A DNA stretch of 64,000 nt from Sinorhizobium terangae (GCF_009601505.1 NZ_WITC01000090.1:33187-97186); one strand, 5' to 3'; positions 27,291 to 36,697 are shown, numbered from the stretch's first letter. Numbers and translations are program-made. The notes: generated by a model not told the origin, from the sequence alone.

Positions 27291-28289
27291 TTGACAGTAT
27301 CCGTCATCATCAAGACCTTGAACGAAGAGAAGCGGATCGCCGCGACGATCGAAAGCGTCGTTGCGGCGCTGGCGGGCAAGGAGGGCGAAATCATCATTGC
27401 CGACAGCGGATCGTCCGACCGGACCGTGGAGATCGCCGCGCAATATCCCGTCACCATCGCGCAGATCGTCCCGCCGGCGCTTCCGAGCTGCGGTATCGGG
27501 CCGCAGCTCGGCTTCCAATATTCCCGACATCCCTTCGTCTGCCTGATGGACGGCGACATGCTGCTCGATGCTGGCTTTCTCGACGAGGCGATCGCCTTTC
27601 TCGCGGAAAATCCCTCGGTAGGCGGTGTCACTGGCCACGTGGAGGAGAAGCTCGTTTCCAACCTGGAATTCGCCCGGCGCGTCAACCGCAATGCGCCGGA
27701 GAACCGCATTGGCCCGATCGACCGCATGAATGGAGGCGGCCTCTATCGGCGCGCCGCCATCGAGGACGTCGGCTATCTTTCGGACCGGAATCTTCACGGC
27801 TACGAGGAGTTCGAGCTCGGTGTGCGGCTTCGAAGCGCCGGCTGGGGTCTCCATCGCCTCGACCGCCGCTTCGTCCAGCATTTCGGTCACACCGTCAATT
27901 CCTACCGCCTGCTCGTCCGTCGCTGGAAGAGCAAATATCTTTATGGCATCGGCGAATTGCTGCGTGCTTCGCTCGGAAAGCCTTATTTCCTTCAGGTGCT
28001 GCGGGAACTGCCGGAACTGAAACTGTGGGCGCTCGTCTATCTCTGGTGGGCGCTGTCTCTCGGCCTGATCCTGTTCCTGCCGCACAAAGGCATGGCGATA
28101 GCATCGGTCTCGGCGATGTTTGCGGCTGTTGTGCTGTTGGTCAGCCTCAAGAAGGGCAGCCTCGGCATGGGCCTTTATACGGTCGTTGCCTGGTTCTTCC
28201 ATGCCGCGGCGTTACCGGTTGGCTTGTTCCGGTCGCGGCTAAAGCCGGGCGCGCCGATCGAGAGCAGAATCCTCGGCAAGCCCGCATGA
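27291..28289 (+). CDS. Glycosyltransferase family 2, probable TTG start
   Basis: About 332 residues. The GT-A core starts immediately with LTVSVIIKTLNEEKRI, then IIIADSGSSDRTVEIA and MDGDML (the DxD-type metal site). After YEEFELGVRL come two or three C-terminal membrane helices (WALVYLWWALSLGLILFL onward). TTG 27291 has GGGGG five bases upstream; TTG 27279 in frame has no such signal. The stop overlaps the start of the hydrolase gene (GCATGATGA). Confidence 0.88.
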   Translation: MTVSVIIKTLNEEKRIAATIESVVAALAGKEGEIIIADSGSSDRTVEIAAQYPVTIAQIVPPALPSCGIGPQLGFQYSRHPFVCLMDGDMLLDAGFLDEAIAFLAENPSVGGVTGHVEEKLVSNLEFARRVNRNAPENRIGPIDRMNGGGLYRRAAIEDVGYLSDRNLHGYEEFELGVRLRSAGWGLHRLDRRFVQHFGHTVNSYRLLVRRWKSKYLYGIGELLRASLGKPYFLQVLRELPELKLWALVYLWWALSLGLILFLPHKGMAIASVSAMFAAVVLLVSLKKGSLGMGLYTVVAWFFHAAALPVGLFRSRLKPGAPIESRILGKPA

Positions 28290-30451
28290 TGAGCCGCCTA
28301 CCGCTGGCCGCAGCAACGATTTTCCTCAGCTGTTTGCCAGCTCACGCCTCCGACCAATGGCTGCCGGTCCGGGAAATCTCGCTCGAGGTTCAGACGGGCA
28401 GTCCGCTCGACTTCTCGCCTCTCTTGCCGAACGAGACCATCGATGCGGGCCATCGGCTGATTGCCGGCCCGACGGGTCAACTCGCCTTCGCTGAAGCGCC
28501 GGAGAAACCGGTCCGGATGCTCTGCGCCTCGCTCGCCTGGAGCCCGGCGTCCGGCGGTTTTCCCGATCATGACGGCGCCGACCGTTATGCCCGTCAACTG
28601 GCGCTGCATGGCTACAACATCGCGCGGCTGCACTTCACCGATGCGAGCCTGATGTTCGGCCGGCAGGAGGATTTCGACTTCGATCCGGAGACGGTCGACC
28701 GCATCCACTACCTCCTTGCCGCGCTCAAGCGCAACGGCATCCATTGGATCATGGACGGCCTGTCGTCGCCGCGCGGTGCCTACGGCGGCTACGACGATCG
28801 CTGGGACGCTAGCGGAAACCTGAAGCTCCAGCTTCATTTCGATGAGGAAGCTTTCGCCCATTGGAGGACGCTGCAGGAGAAATTCCTGGCGCGGATCAAT
28901 CCCTATACGGGCGTGGCGCCGATCCGTGACGAGGCTCTGGCGCTGGTGATCCTCGCCAACGAGAACGGCATCGAGTTCGACGGCGTCGTGCATGATCGCC
29001 CCGGCAAGCCGCCCTATGATCCGGCTCTGGCCTTGCCCTTCAACCGGTGGCTTCAGAAACGCTACGCGTCGACCGAGGCGCTCGCGAAAGCCTGGGGCGA
29101 TCTTGAGGACGACGAACGGCTCGAAGCAGCCTCCGTGAAATTGCCCGCCGATCGTTACGCCGACACTCCCCGCTTGCGCGACCTCCAGGCCTTCATCGTG
29201 GAGGTAGAGCGATCATCGGCGGCGCGGATGAGCAAGACCCTGCGCGACCTCGGATACAAGGGGCTGATCAGCACCTACAACAACTGGCCGACAGTGCAGA
29301 CGGGCTTGAGCAGGCGCGACCTCGAGGCCGTGACGATGAATACCTATCACGATTGGGTCGGCGGTTATTCTCCGGGGAGCTCACTCCTGCAGGCAAGCTC
29401 GATCGCGGACAGCGCCAACTATGTGCGGATGGTCGCCGCCGCGCGCTGGTTCGGAAAACCCTTCGTCGTCAGCGAATACGATCATCTTTTCTGGAACCGC
29501 TATCGTTACGAAGCGGGACTCGTGATGCCGGCCTATGCGGCGCTGCAGGGTTGGGATGTGCTCTGCAGGCATGGCCATGGGCCGATCGCGCTCGCCTACG
29601 GTGAGCCCTATCCTCACAAGAAGGCGATGCTTCCCTATGCGATCGCCCTCGATCCGGTCGCCCGGGCGGGTGAAACGCTTGCGGCGCTCGTCTACCGGCG
29701 GGGAGACGTGGCGACCTCGGGCATCACGATCCCCTTTGCGGTGCGCGGCGAGGACGATCTTGGCGAGGACATGCAGGCGCGCGAGCCGGAGCAATTGACC
29801 GATCTGGCTTTAGTCGGCCGCATAGGCTTGAAGCGCTCGGACCCGTCGCGACTCGAGATCGGCGTCGCGCAACCGCGGAACCAGGCGAGTGCGGACATTC
29901 TCGCCGAGTTCCGCGACATCGGCATCCTTCCAGCCGGCAATGCCACGGACATCGAAAGAGGGCTCTATGAGAGCGACACGGGAGAGATCGTGCTGCAGCG
30001 CGCCACCGGGCAATTGCGAGTCGCGACGCCTTCGACCGAAGCCGCCGCATTTTCCTCCCTTCGTGAGCCGATCGACCTCGGTATTCTGCGGATAGAACGG
30101 TCAGATGGGAACGGGCTTGTCGCGCTGTCGGCGCTCGACACGCCCGCAACCCTCGCCAATAGCCGGCGTTTTCTGTTGATCTTTGCGACCGATGCCCAGA
30201 ACACCGGCATGATCTTTCGTGACAGCGAAGAAAAGGTCATCACGGATTTCGGCAGATTGCCGGTCCTGATCCGAAAGGGTGAAGTCGACTTGTCCCTGTC
30301 GAGAAGCGCAGTGAAATGGAAACTGTCACCCATCGGCCTCGACGGCACCGTTCATTCGCCGGTTGAAAGCGGTGCAGGGCCGATCTCGTTCCGCCTTTCG
30401 AACGATGCGCCCGACGGGCCGACCACCTATTTTCTTCTGGAGTTCGAATAG
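28286..30451 (+). CDS. Secreted glycoside hydrolase, clan A (cellulase/beta-glycosidase-like)
   Basis: 721 residues with a signal peptide (MMSRLPLAAATIFLSC to AHAS). A TIM-barrel region spans about 75-420. The proposed acid/base is Glu226 in VILANENGIEF and the nucleophile Glu397 in KPFVVSEYDHLF, the spacing and contexts seen in clan GH-A families. A beta-rich C-terminal part of about 300 residues follows. Such enzymes in polysaccharide operons trim or release the polymer in the periplasm or outside. The same frame stays open far upstream to 26795, but that is chance reading of VanZ and GT2 sequence. The last gene of the polysaccharide operon. Confidence 0.88.
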   Translation: MMSRLPLAAATIFLSCLPAHASDQWLPVREISLEVQTGSPLDFSPLLPNETIDAGHRLIAGPTGQLAFAEAPEKPVRMLCASLAWSPASGGFPDHDGADRYARQLALHGYNIARLHFTDASLMFGRQEDFDFDPETVDRIHYLLAALKRNGIHWIMDGLSSPRGAYGGYDDRWDASGNLKLQLHFDEEAFAHWRTLQEKFLARINPYTGVAPIRDEALALVILANENGIEFDGVVHDRPGKPPYDPALALPFNRWLQKRYASTEALAKAWGDLEDDERLEAASVKLPADRYADTPRLRDLQAFIVEVERSSAARMSKTLRDLGYKGLISTYNNWPTVQTGLSRRDLEAVTMNTYHDWVGGYSPGSSLLQASSIADSANYVRMVAAARWFGKPFVVSEYDHLFWNRYRYEAGLVMPAYAALQGWDVLCRHGHGPIALAYGEPYPHKKAMLPYAIALDPVARAGETLAALVYRRGDVATSGITIPFAVRGEDDLGEDMQAREPEQLTDLALVGRIGLKRSDPSRLEIGVAQPRNQASADILAEFRDIGILPAGNATDIERGLYESDTGEIVLQRATGQLRVATPSTEAAAFSSLREPIDLGILRIERSDGNGLVALSALDTPATLANSRRFLLIFATDAQNTGMIFRDSEEKVITDFGRLPVLIRKGEVDLSLSRSAVKWKLSPIGLDGTVHSPVESGAGPISFRLSNDAPDGPTTYFLLEFE

Positions 30452-30523
30452 AGCTCGAAAACTAGAATCGAGCGCGACTGCTCACCCTTGCAACCCAAGG
30501 ACGCCAACGCGCGTTTTTTGCTC

Positions 30524-30554
30524 TTGAACCTCTAGCCACTAGAGGTCGTAGCCT
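30524..30554 (+). promoter_or_regulatory. MerR-family metal-responsive promoter of the ZntA-type ATPase
   Basis: TTGAAC at 30524-30529 and TAGCCT at 30549-30554 are separated by 19 bases, longer than the usual 17, which is the hallmark of promoters twisted open by MerR-type activators. The spacer is filled by a perfect 8-base inverted repeat, ACCTCTAG/CTAGAGGT (30528-30546), with a three-base centre. It lies 28 bases before the ATPase start. A ZntR/CadR/CueR-like protein encoded elsewhere would bind it; no merR-type gene is in the window. Confidence 0.75.
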
Positions 30555-30581
30555 GCTTCCAGGTTTCACAAGGAGCAAGGA

Positions 30582-32834
30582 ATGGCGGGCAACGTTCAGG
30601 AAAGCAGATATCGCATCGAGGGTATGGATTGCGCGTCCTGCGCGGCCAAGATCGATACCGCCGTGCGGCGCGTGGGCGGTGTGCAGGATGTCAGCGTGTC
30701 GGTGAGCGCAGGCACAATGACCGTTCGTCATGCGGACGGGCACGAAGTCGGCCCGGCGATCGTGCGCAAGGTCGGCGGCCTCGGCTACCGGCTCCTGCCG
30801 CTCGCCGGCGCGACGGTCGGCAAGCCATCCGGCGCTGGCGACCATGGCTGCTGCGACCACGCGCACGGGCACGACCACCATCCGTCAGCGGGCGAACCGC
30901 CCCATCGGCATTCCGGCACGGCTCGCCCTGTGTTCAGCGAAAGTCATGACCGTGGATCCTTTGCCGCCGGCCCCTGGTGGAGGACGGCCAAGGGACAGCT
31001 TGTCGTTGCCTGCGGCCTCGCGCTCGCTGTCGCCTATGGTGCCGGCAAGTTTCTACCGGCGACCGAGCCCTGGATTTTCACGCTCGCCATGCTCGTCGGC
31101 CTCGTGCCGATTGCAAGACGCGCGCTGATGGCAGCACTTGCCGGCACGCCCTTCTCGATCGAGACGCTGATGACCGTTGCCGCCGTCGGGGCGGTCTTCA
31201 TAGGCGCCACCGAGGAAGCGGCGATGGTCGTTTTCCTCTTCCTGATTGGCGAGCTTCTGGAAGGCGTCGCCGCCAGCAAGGCTCGCGCGAGCATCCAGTC
31301 GCTGACTGCGCTCGTGCCGAAATCGGCACTCATCGAGATTGACGGCCGGACAAGCGAGGTCCCGGCCGAGAGCTTGCCGGTCGGGGCGACGATCCTCGTG
31401 CGGCCGGGCGACAGAATTCCGGCCGACGGCGCGATTGTTTCCGGCGAAAGCATGGTGGACGAAGCGCCGGTGACCGGGGAAAGCACGCCCGTTCGCAAGG
31501 AAGAGGGCGACAGCGTATTCGCCGGCACTGTCAATGGCGACGGCGCGCTGCGTGTGCGCGTCACTGCCGCTTCCGCCGACAACACCATTGCACGCGTCAT
31601 CCGGCTGGTTGAGGAAGCGCAGGAGATGAAGGCGCCGACGGAGCGTTTCATCGACCGCTTCTCCCGCTACTACACGCCGGCAGTCGTCATCGTCGCCGCG
31701 TTGGTTGCGGTGATGCCGCCACTGCTCTGGGGTGCGGCCTGGAGCGATTGGATCTACAAGGGACTCGCGATCCTGCTCATCGGTTGCCCCTGCGCACTGG
31801 TGATATCGACGCCGGCGGCGATCGCCGCGAGCCTCTCGGCCGGTGCGCGACGCGGTCTGTTGATGAAGGGCGGGGCCGTCCTCGAAAGCATCGGCCGGAT
31901 CACCGCCGCCGCCTTCGACAAGACCGGCACGCTTACCGAAGGCAAGCCGAAGGTCACCGATGTCGTCGGCTTCGGCCTGGCGGAAGCGGAAATCCTTCGG
32001 TATGCGGCCGCGCTTGAACAGGGTTCCAGGCATCCGCTTGCACTGGCTATCCGCAACCGCGTCGATGCCGACGGGTTGCTGCTGTCCCCGGTCGCAAGCG
32101 CCAGGTCGATCGGCGGCAAAGGAATCGAGGGCTCAGTCGACGGGGTTATGCTTTTCCTCGGTTCGCCACAGGCAGCCGAGGAGCGCGTGCCACTCTCCGC
32201 GGCTGAGAAGCTGCGGATCGCGAGCCTTCACGATGAGGGAAAAACCGTTTCCGTGCTGGTCGTCGATGGCCGCGCCGCGGGGGCGCTGGCAATGCGCGAC
32301 GAGCCCCGTGCCGACGCAGCGAAGGGCGTGAAAGCGCTGAGCGACGCCGGTATCCGCGTCGTCATGCTGACGGGCGACAACCGCCGCACGGCCGAGGTGA
32401 TCGGCCGCCCGCTTGGAATGGAGGTCCGTGCCGGGCTCCTGCCGGAGGATAAGCAGCGCATCGTTGCCACGCTGAAAACCGAGGGGCTGCACGTTGCCAA
32501 GATAGGCGATGGCATCAATGACGCGCCGGCGCTCGCAGCAGCCGATGTCGGTATTGCCATGGGCGGTGGAACGGATGTTGCCCTCGAAACCGCCGACGCC
32601 GCCTCGTTGCATGCGCGCGTTTCCGACATCGCCGCCATGGTCAGGCTTTCGCGGGCGACGATGCGCAATATCTACCAGAACATCGGCATGGCGCTGGGCT
32701 TGAAAGCCGTCTTCCTCGTCACCACCATCGCCGGCGTCACCGGTCTCTGGCCGGCGATCCTGGCGGATACCGGCGCCACCGTTCTGGTGACCATGAACGC
32801 CTTGCGGCTCTTGCGGCCGCCGGCCTTGGCGTGA
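30582..32834 (+). CDS. zntA: P1B-type Zn/Cd/Pb-exporting ATPase
   Basis: 750 residues. The N-terminal heavy-metal domain has GMDCASC (Cys17, Cys20). A His-rich linker at about 87-109 (GCCDHAHGHDHH) follows, then the membrane segments with CPC at 402-404, the phosphorylated Asp446 in DKTGTLTEGKP, and the hinge GDGINDAPALAAADVG. CPC plus the His-rich linker points to zinc, cadmium or lead export rather than copper, though copper is not excluded. AGGAG precedes ATG 30582. Controlled by the 19-base-spacer promoter just upstream. Stands alone between the polysaccharide and nucleoside operons. Confidence 0.93.
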   Translation: MAGNVQESRYRIEGMDCASCAAKIDTAVRRVGGVQDVSVSVSAGTMTVRHADGHEVGPAIVRKVGGLGYRLLPLAGATVGKPSGAGDHGCCDHAHGHDHHPSAGEPPHRHSGTARPVFSESHDRGSFAAGPWWRTAKGQLVVACGLALAVAYGAGKFLPATEPWIFTLAMLVGLVPIARRALMAALAGTPFSIETLMTVAAVGAVFIGATEEAAMVVFLFLIGELLEGVAASKARASIQSLTALVPKSALIEIDGRTSEVPAESLPVGATILVRPGDRIPADGAIVSGESMVDEAPVTGESTPVRKEEGDSVFAGTVNGDGALRVRVTAASADNTIARVIRLVEEAQEMKAPTERFIDRFSRYYTPAVVIVAALVAVMPPLLWGAAWSDWIYKGLAILLIGCPCALVISTPAAIAASLSAGARRGLLMKGGAVLESIGRITAAAFDKTGTLTEGKPKVTDVVGFGLAEAEILRYAAALEQGSRHPLALAIRNRVDADGLLLSPVASARSIGGKGIEGSVDGVMLFLGSPQAAEERVPLSAAEKLRIASLHDEGKTVSVLVVDGRAAGALAMRDEPRADAAKGVKALSDAGIRVVMLTGDNRRTAEVIGRPLGMEVRAGLLPEDKQRIVATLKTEGLHVAKIGDGINDAPALAAADVGIAMGGGTDVALETADAASLHARVSDIAAMVRLSRATMRNIYQNIGMALGLKAVFLVTTIAGVTGLWPAILADTGATVLVTMNALRLLRPPALA

Positions 32835-33055
32835 AGAATCGGCCCGTCGCCGTTTTACAGCGACAATTGCCTGATACGGCTGTGTATATTCACGCTGGAC
32901 TCTCACCAGCGATCCGGTGAGAGTATAAGGAGATCGCGATTGAGGGCTTTCGCGCCCGAAAATCGATGATAAACTTATACCAAATGGTAAAAAATTGCCG
33001 GCACGGTTTGGGACGAAGACCGAAGCAGGGCGAGATTGGGGATCGCAGGGCCAAT
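32835..33055 (+). promoter_or_regulatory. Upstream region of the nucleoside transporter operon with inverted repeats
   Basis: 221 bases with no gene. A perfect 9-base inverted repeat, ACTCTCACC/GGTGAGAGT, lies at 32899-32924 around an 8-base spacer; TATACCAAATGGTAA at 32977-32990 is a second short palindrome about 70 bases before the start. Either could be an operator for a nucleoside-responsive repressor. The ATG 33056 has AGGG seven bases upstream. Confidence 0.45.
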
Positions 33056-34591
33056 ATGGACAATATTGCCATCGAATTGCGTGGGATCGATAAGAGTTTC
33101 GGCCCCGTCCACGCCAATAAGAATATCAATCTCAAGGTTCGCAAAGGCACGATCCACGGCATTATCGGAGAGAACGGCGCCGGCAAGTCGACCTTGATGT
33201 CGATCCTCTATGGCTTCTATCAGGCCGATAGCGGTGAGATCGTCGTGAATGGTCGGCCGGTTTCGATCCGCGACCCGAATGCGGCGATCTCGGCCGGCAT
33301 CGGCATGGTGCACCAGCATTTCATGCTGGTCGAGAATTTCACCGTGCTCGAAAACGTCATGCTCGGTGCCGAGGACAGCCAGGTTCTCAACAAGGGCATC
33401 GCCAAGGCGCGGCAAGAACTGAAGCGGCTGGAGAAGGAATACGCGCTCGAGGTCAATCCCGATGCGCTGATCGAGGAGCTGCCGGTCGGTCTCCAGCAGC
33501 GCGTGGAAATCCTGAAGGCGCTCTACCGCAAGGCCGATATCCTGATCCTCGACGAGCCGACCGGCGTGCTGACGCCGGCCGAAGCCGATCATCTCTTCCG
33601 CATCCTCGGGCAGCTCAAGGCCCAGGGAAAGACGATCATCCTCATCACGCACAAGCTTCGTGAAATCATGGCGATCACCGACGAGGTTTCGGTAATGCGG
33701 CGCGGCGAGATGGTCGCGACCCGCAATACCCGCGAGACCTCTGTCGAGGAGCTTGCCGAGCTGATGGTCGGCCGCCGGGTGCTGCTCCGGGTGGAGAAGG
33801 GGGAGAGCTCCCCGGGCGATGTGAAACTTTCGGTGCAGGGGCTTACCGTCAAGGACAGCCGCGGCGTCACCATGGTCGACGACGTCTCCTTCGAGGTGCG
33901 GGCCGGCGAGATCGTCGGCATTGCCGGTGTGGCTGGCAATGGCCAATCGGAACTGCTCGAAGCGATCGCCGGCATTCGCAAGGGGACCTCCGGAACGGTG
34001 CTGCTCAACGGCGAGTCCGTCGATGTGACCGGCCATAGAGATCCTGCCGCGCTCAGGGCTCGCGGGCTGGCGCATGTGCCGGAGGATCGCCATCATGTCG
34101 GCCTCGTCCTGAAGTTCGAAGAGAGCGAGAACGCCATCCTCGGCTATCACAACGATCCGCGCTACCTGAACGGCGTCTTCCTGAACATCGACGCGATCCG
34201 CGAGGATGCCGAGGAGAAGATCGCCAAATACGACATCCGCCCGCCGAACGCCCGGTTGAAGACGGCCAATTTCTCCGGTGGCAACCAGCAGAAGATCGTG
34301 CTTGCACGCGAGATGGAGCGCGGACCGGACGTGCTGATCATCGGCCAGCCGACCCGCGGCGTCGACGTCGGCGCCATCGAGTTCATACACAAGCGGATCA
34401 TCGAAATGCGCGACCAGGGCAAGGCCGTCCTGCTCGTCTCCGTCGAACTCGATGAGATCCGCGCGCTTTCCGACCGCATTCTCGTGATGTTTGCCGGACG
34501 TGTCGTCGGCGAGCGCAGCCCCGATGCGACCGAGGGCGAACTCGGTCTCCTGATGGCCGGTGTCGAAGGCCGCAAGGAGGCCGCGGAATGA
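33056..34591 (+). CDS. ABC transporter ATP-binding protein, two-domain, nucleoside (Bmp/RbsA-like) type
   Basis: 511 residues with two ATPase domains. Domain 1 has GENGAGKST and, in place of a standard signature, ELPVGLQQRVEILKALY, with LILDEPTGVLTP. Domain 2 has the weaker GVAGNGQSE loop and FSGGNQQKIVLAREM. This tandem type with a reduced second Walker A powers basic-membrane-protein-linked nucleoside or sugar importers. The short SIRDPNAAISAGIGMVHQHFML is characteristic of nucleoside members. ATGA overlap with the permease gene. Location beside cdd, punA and deoA supports nucleoside uptake. Confidence 0.93.
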   Translation: MDNIAIELRGIDKSFGPVHANKNINLKVRKGTIHGIIGENGAGKSTLMSILYGFYQADSGEIVVNGRPVSIRDPNAAISAGIGMVHQHFMLVENFTVLENVMLGAEDSQVLNKGIAKARQELKRLEKEYALEVNPDALIEELPVGLQQRVEILKALYRKADILILDEPTGVLTPAEADHLFRILGQLKAQGKTIILITHKLREIMAITDEVSVMRRGEMVATRNTRETSVEELAELMVGRRVLLRVEKGESSPGDVKLSVQGLTVKDSRGVTMVDDVSFEVRAGEIVGIAGVAGNGQSELLEAIAGIRKGTSGTVLLNGESVDVTGHRDPAALRARGLAHVPEDRHHVGLVLKFEESENAILGYHNDPRYLNGVFLNIDAIREDAEEKIAKYDIRPPNARLKTANFSGGNQQKIVLAREMERGPDVLIIGQPTRGVDVGAIEFIHKRIIEMRDQGKAVLLVSVELDEIRALSDRILVMFAGRVVGERSPDATEGELGLLMAGVEGRKEAAE

Positions 34592-35721
34592 GCACGCCTT
34601 ATGCAAAGCTTCCGGGCTGGGTCGAGTACGGTCTGGTCCCGCTGATCAATCTTGCCGTCGCCTTCATCGTCGCCGGACTTGTCGTCCTGCTCGTCGGCGA
34701 AAATCCATTCGAGGCCGCCTATCACCTGATCAACGGCGCCTTCGGTCGTGGCGAATATATCGGCTTCACGCTCTACTATGCGACGACCTTCATCTTTACC
34801 GGTCTTTCCGTCGCCGTGGCGTTCCACTGTGGGCTCTTCAATATTGGCGGTGAAGGGCAGGCCTATGTCGGCGGCATCGGGGTGGCGCTCGCCTGCCTCT
34901 GGCTGGACCAGACCATGCCCTGGTATGTGGTCTTCCCGATCGCGATCATCGGTTCGGCCTTCTTTGGCGCGCTCTGGGCGTTCCTGCCCGGCTGGTTGCA
35001 GGCAAAGCGCGGCAGCCATATCGTCATCACCACCATCATGTTCAACTTCATTGCCTCGAGCCTGATGGTCTACCTGTTGACGCGGGTCCTCAAGCCGCTC
35101 GGGTCGATGGCGCCGCAGACGCGCACCTTTGCCGAGGGCGGGCAACTGCCGAAACTCGACTGGCTGCTGTCGATCTTCGGTCTGAACATCGGGACGGCGC
35201 CGTTCAACATCTCCTTCCTGCTGGCGCTGGCCGCCGCCTTTGCCGTCTGGGTGCTGATCTGGCGCACCAAACTCGGCTACGAGATGCGGACCATGGGCCA
35301 CAGCCCCTCCGCCGCGCGTTATGCCGGCATCCGCGAAAGCCGCATCACCGTCATCGCCATGATGATCTCGGGCGGGCTTGCCGGCATGATGGCGCTGAAC
35401 CCGATCATGGGCGAACAGTTCCGCATGCAGCTCGATTTCGTCCAGGGCGCAGGCTTCGTCGGTATCGCGGTCGCGCTGATGGGCCGCTCTCATCCGGGCG
35501 GCATCATTCCTGCCGCGATCCTCTTCGGCGTGCTTTACCAGGGCGGTGCCGAGATCGCGTTCGAAATGCCGTCGATCTCACGCGACATGATCGTCATCAT
35601 CCAGGGCCTCGTCATCCTCTTTGCCGGCGCGCTCGAAAACATGTTCCGCCCCGCGATTACCCGTGTCTTCGCGATGCGGGGCCAGCGCGCGGCCGCCGTC
35701 GTCCAGACCAAGGGAGCCTGA
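34588..35721 (+). CDS. Nucleoside ABC transporter permease (first subunit)
   Basis: 377 residues of the branched-chain/sugar permease superfamily in the nucleoside (BmpB/NupP-like) group. It has about ten membrane segments, HCGLFNIGGEGQAYVGGIG near residue 77, and ITTIMFNFIASSLMVYLLTR in the middle. The pair FNIGGEGQ here and FDIGLEGK in the next gene is typical of the two permease subunits of such transporters. It forms the inner membrane channel with the 35726-36697 product. Confidence 0.92.
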   Translation: MSTPYAKLPGWVEYGLVPLINLAVAFIVAGLVVLLVGENPFEAAYHLINGAFGRGEYIGFTLYYATTFIFTGLSVAVAFHCGLFNIGGEGQAYVGGIGVALACLWLDQTMPWYVVFPIAIIGSAFFGALWAFLPGWLQAKRGSHIVITTIMFNFIASSLMVYLLTRVLKPLGSMAPQTRTFAEGGQLPKLDWLLSIFGLNIGTAPFNISFLLALAAAFAVWVLIWRTKLGYEMRTMGHSPSAARYAGIRESRITVIAMMISGGLAGMMALNPIMGEQFRMQLDFVQGAGFVGIAVALMGRSHPGGIIPAAILFGVLYQGGAEIAFEMPSISRDMIVIIQGLVILFAGALENMFRPAITRVFAMRGQRAAAVVQTKGA

Positions 35722-35725
35722 AGCC

Positions 35726-36697
35726 ATGGATTTCTTCCACGTCCTCGTCGTGCTCCTGGAATCGACGATCCGGGTCTCCGTGCCGCTGATCTTTGCGGCG
35801 CTCGCCGGGCTCTTCACCGAGCGGGCCGGCGTGTTCGATATCGGCCTCGAAGGCAAGATGCTGGGTGCCGCCTTTGCGGCCGGCGCCGTCGCCGCCGTAA
35901 CCCAATCGGTCTGGATCGGCCTCATCGCCGCGATCCTGATCTCGGTGCTCCTGTCGCTCGTCCACGGCTATGCCTCGATCACCCAGCGCGGCAACCAGAT
36001 CGTCTCGGGCGTCGCGATCAACTTCATCGTCGCCGGTTCCACGGTCATCCTAGGCGAGGCCTGGTTCCGCCAGGGCGGCCGCACGCCCGCGCTTGCCGAA
36101 GGCGCAAGGTTCCAGATCATCAATTTCCCCGGGGCGGACGCGATCCGGGAGGTGCCGATCCTCGGGCCGATCTATGCGGATGTGCTTTCCGGGCATTTCC
36201 TGCTCACTTACCTTGCCTTCGCCATGGTGCCGGCAAGCTGGTGGATCCTCTATCGCACGCGTTTCGGCCTGAGGCTGCGCGCCGTCGGCGAGAATCCGGG
36301 AGCGGTCGATACGGCCGGCATATCGGTGATCTGGCTGCGTTACCGCGCGGTCATCTGCTGCGGCATTCTCTGCGGCTTCGCCGGCGCCTACCTGTCGCTG
36401 GCGATGACGGCCGGTTTCGTCAAGGGCATGACCGCGGGCAAGGGCTACATCGCGCTTGCGGCCTTGATCTTCGCCAAGTGGCGGCCCAAGAACGTCATGC
36501 TCGCCTGCCTGCTCTTCGGTTTCCTCGATGCCCTTGCCATCCGTTTGCAGGGCACGCCTCTGCCGCTTGTCGGCCAGGTTCCGGTGCAGTTGATGCAGGC
36601 GCTGCCTTACATTCTGACGGTCATCCTGCTTGCGGGCTTTATCGGCAAGGCCATTCCGCCCAAGGCGGGTGGCGTGCCTTACGTGAAGGAGCGCTAA
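35726..36697 (+). CDS. Nucleoside ABC transporter permease (second subunit)
   Basis: 323 residues. The N-terminal part has TIRVSVPLIFAALAGLFTERAG and FDIGLEGKMLGAA, and about nine membrane segments are seen. ATG 35726 has AGGGAG upstream; an upstream extension to 35621 is only a frame inside the previous gene. Its TAA overlaps the ATG of cdd (TAATG), so uptake and cytidine deamination are translated together. The operon has no basic membrane lipoprotein (substrate-binding) gene in view. Confidence 0.92.
   Translation: MDFFHVLVVLLESTIRVSVPLIFAALAGLFTERAGVFDIGLEGKMLGAAFAAGAVAAVTQSVWIGLIAAILISVLLSLVHGYASITQRGNQIVSGVAINFIVAGSTVILGEAWFRQGGRTPALAEGARFQIINFPGADAIREVPILGPIYADVLSGHFLLTYLAFAMVPASWWILYRTRFGLRLRAVGENPGAVDTAGISVIWLRYRAVICCGILCGFAGAYLSLAMTAGFVKGMTAGKGYIALAALIFAKWRPKNVMLACLLFGFLDALAIRLQGTPLPLVGQVPVQLMQALPYILTVILLAGFIGKAIPPKAGGVPYVKER

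Noticed and set aside
26795-30451. A single 1218-residue open frame suggesting a giant fusion protein
   Set aside because: Its first 497 residues overlap the VanZ-like and GT2 genes in another frame and are arginine and proline rich without a domain; the genuine hydrolase with its signal peptide starts at 28286.
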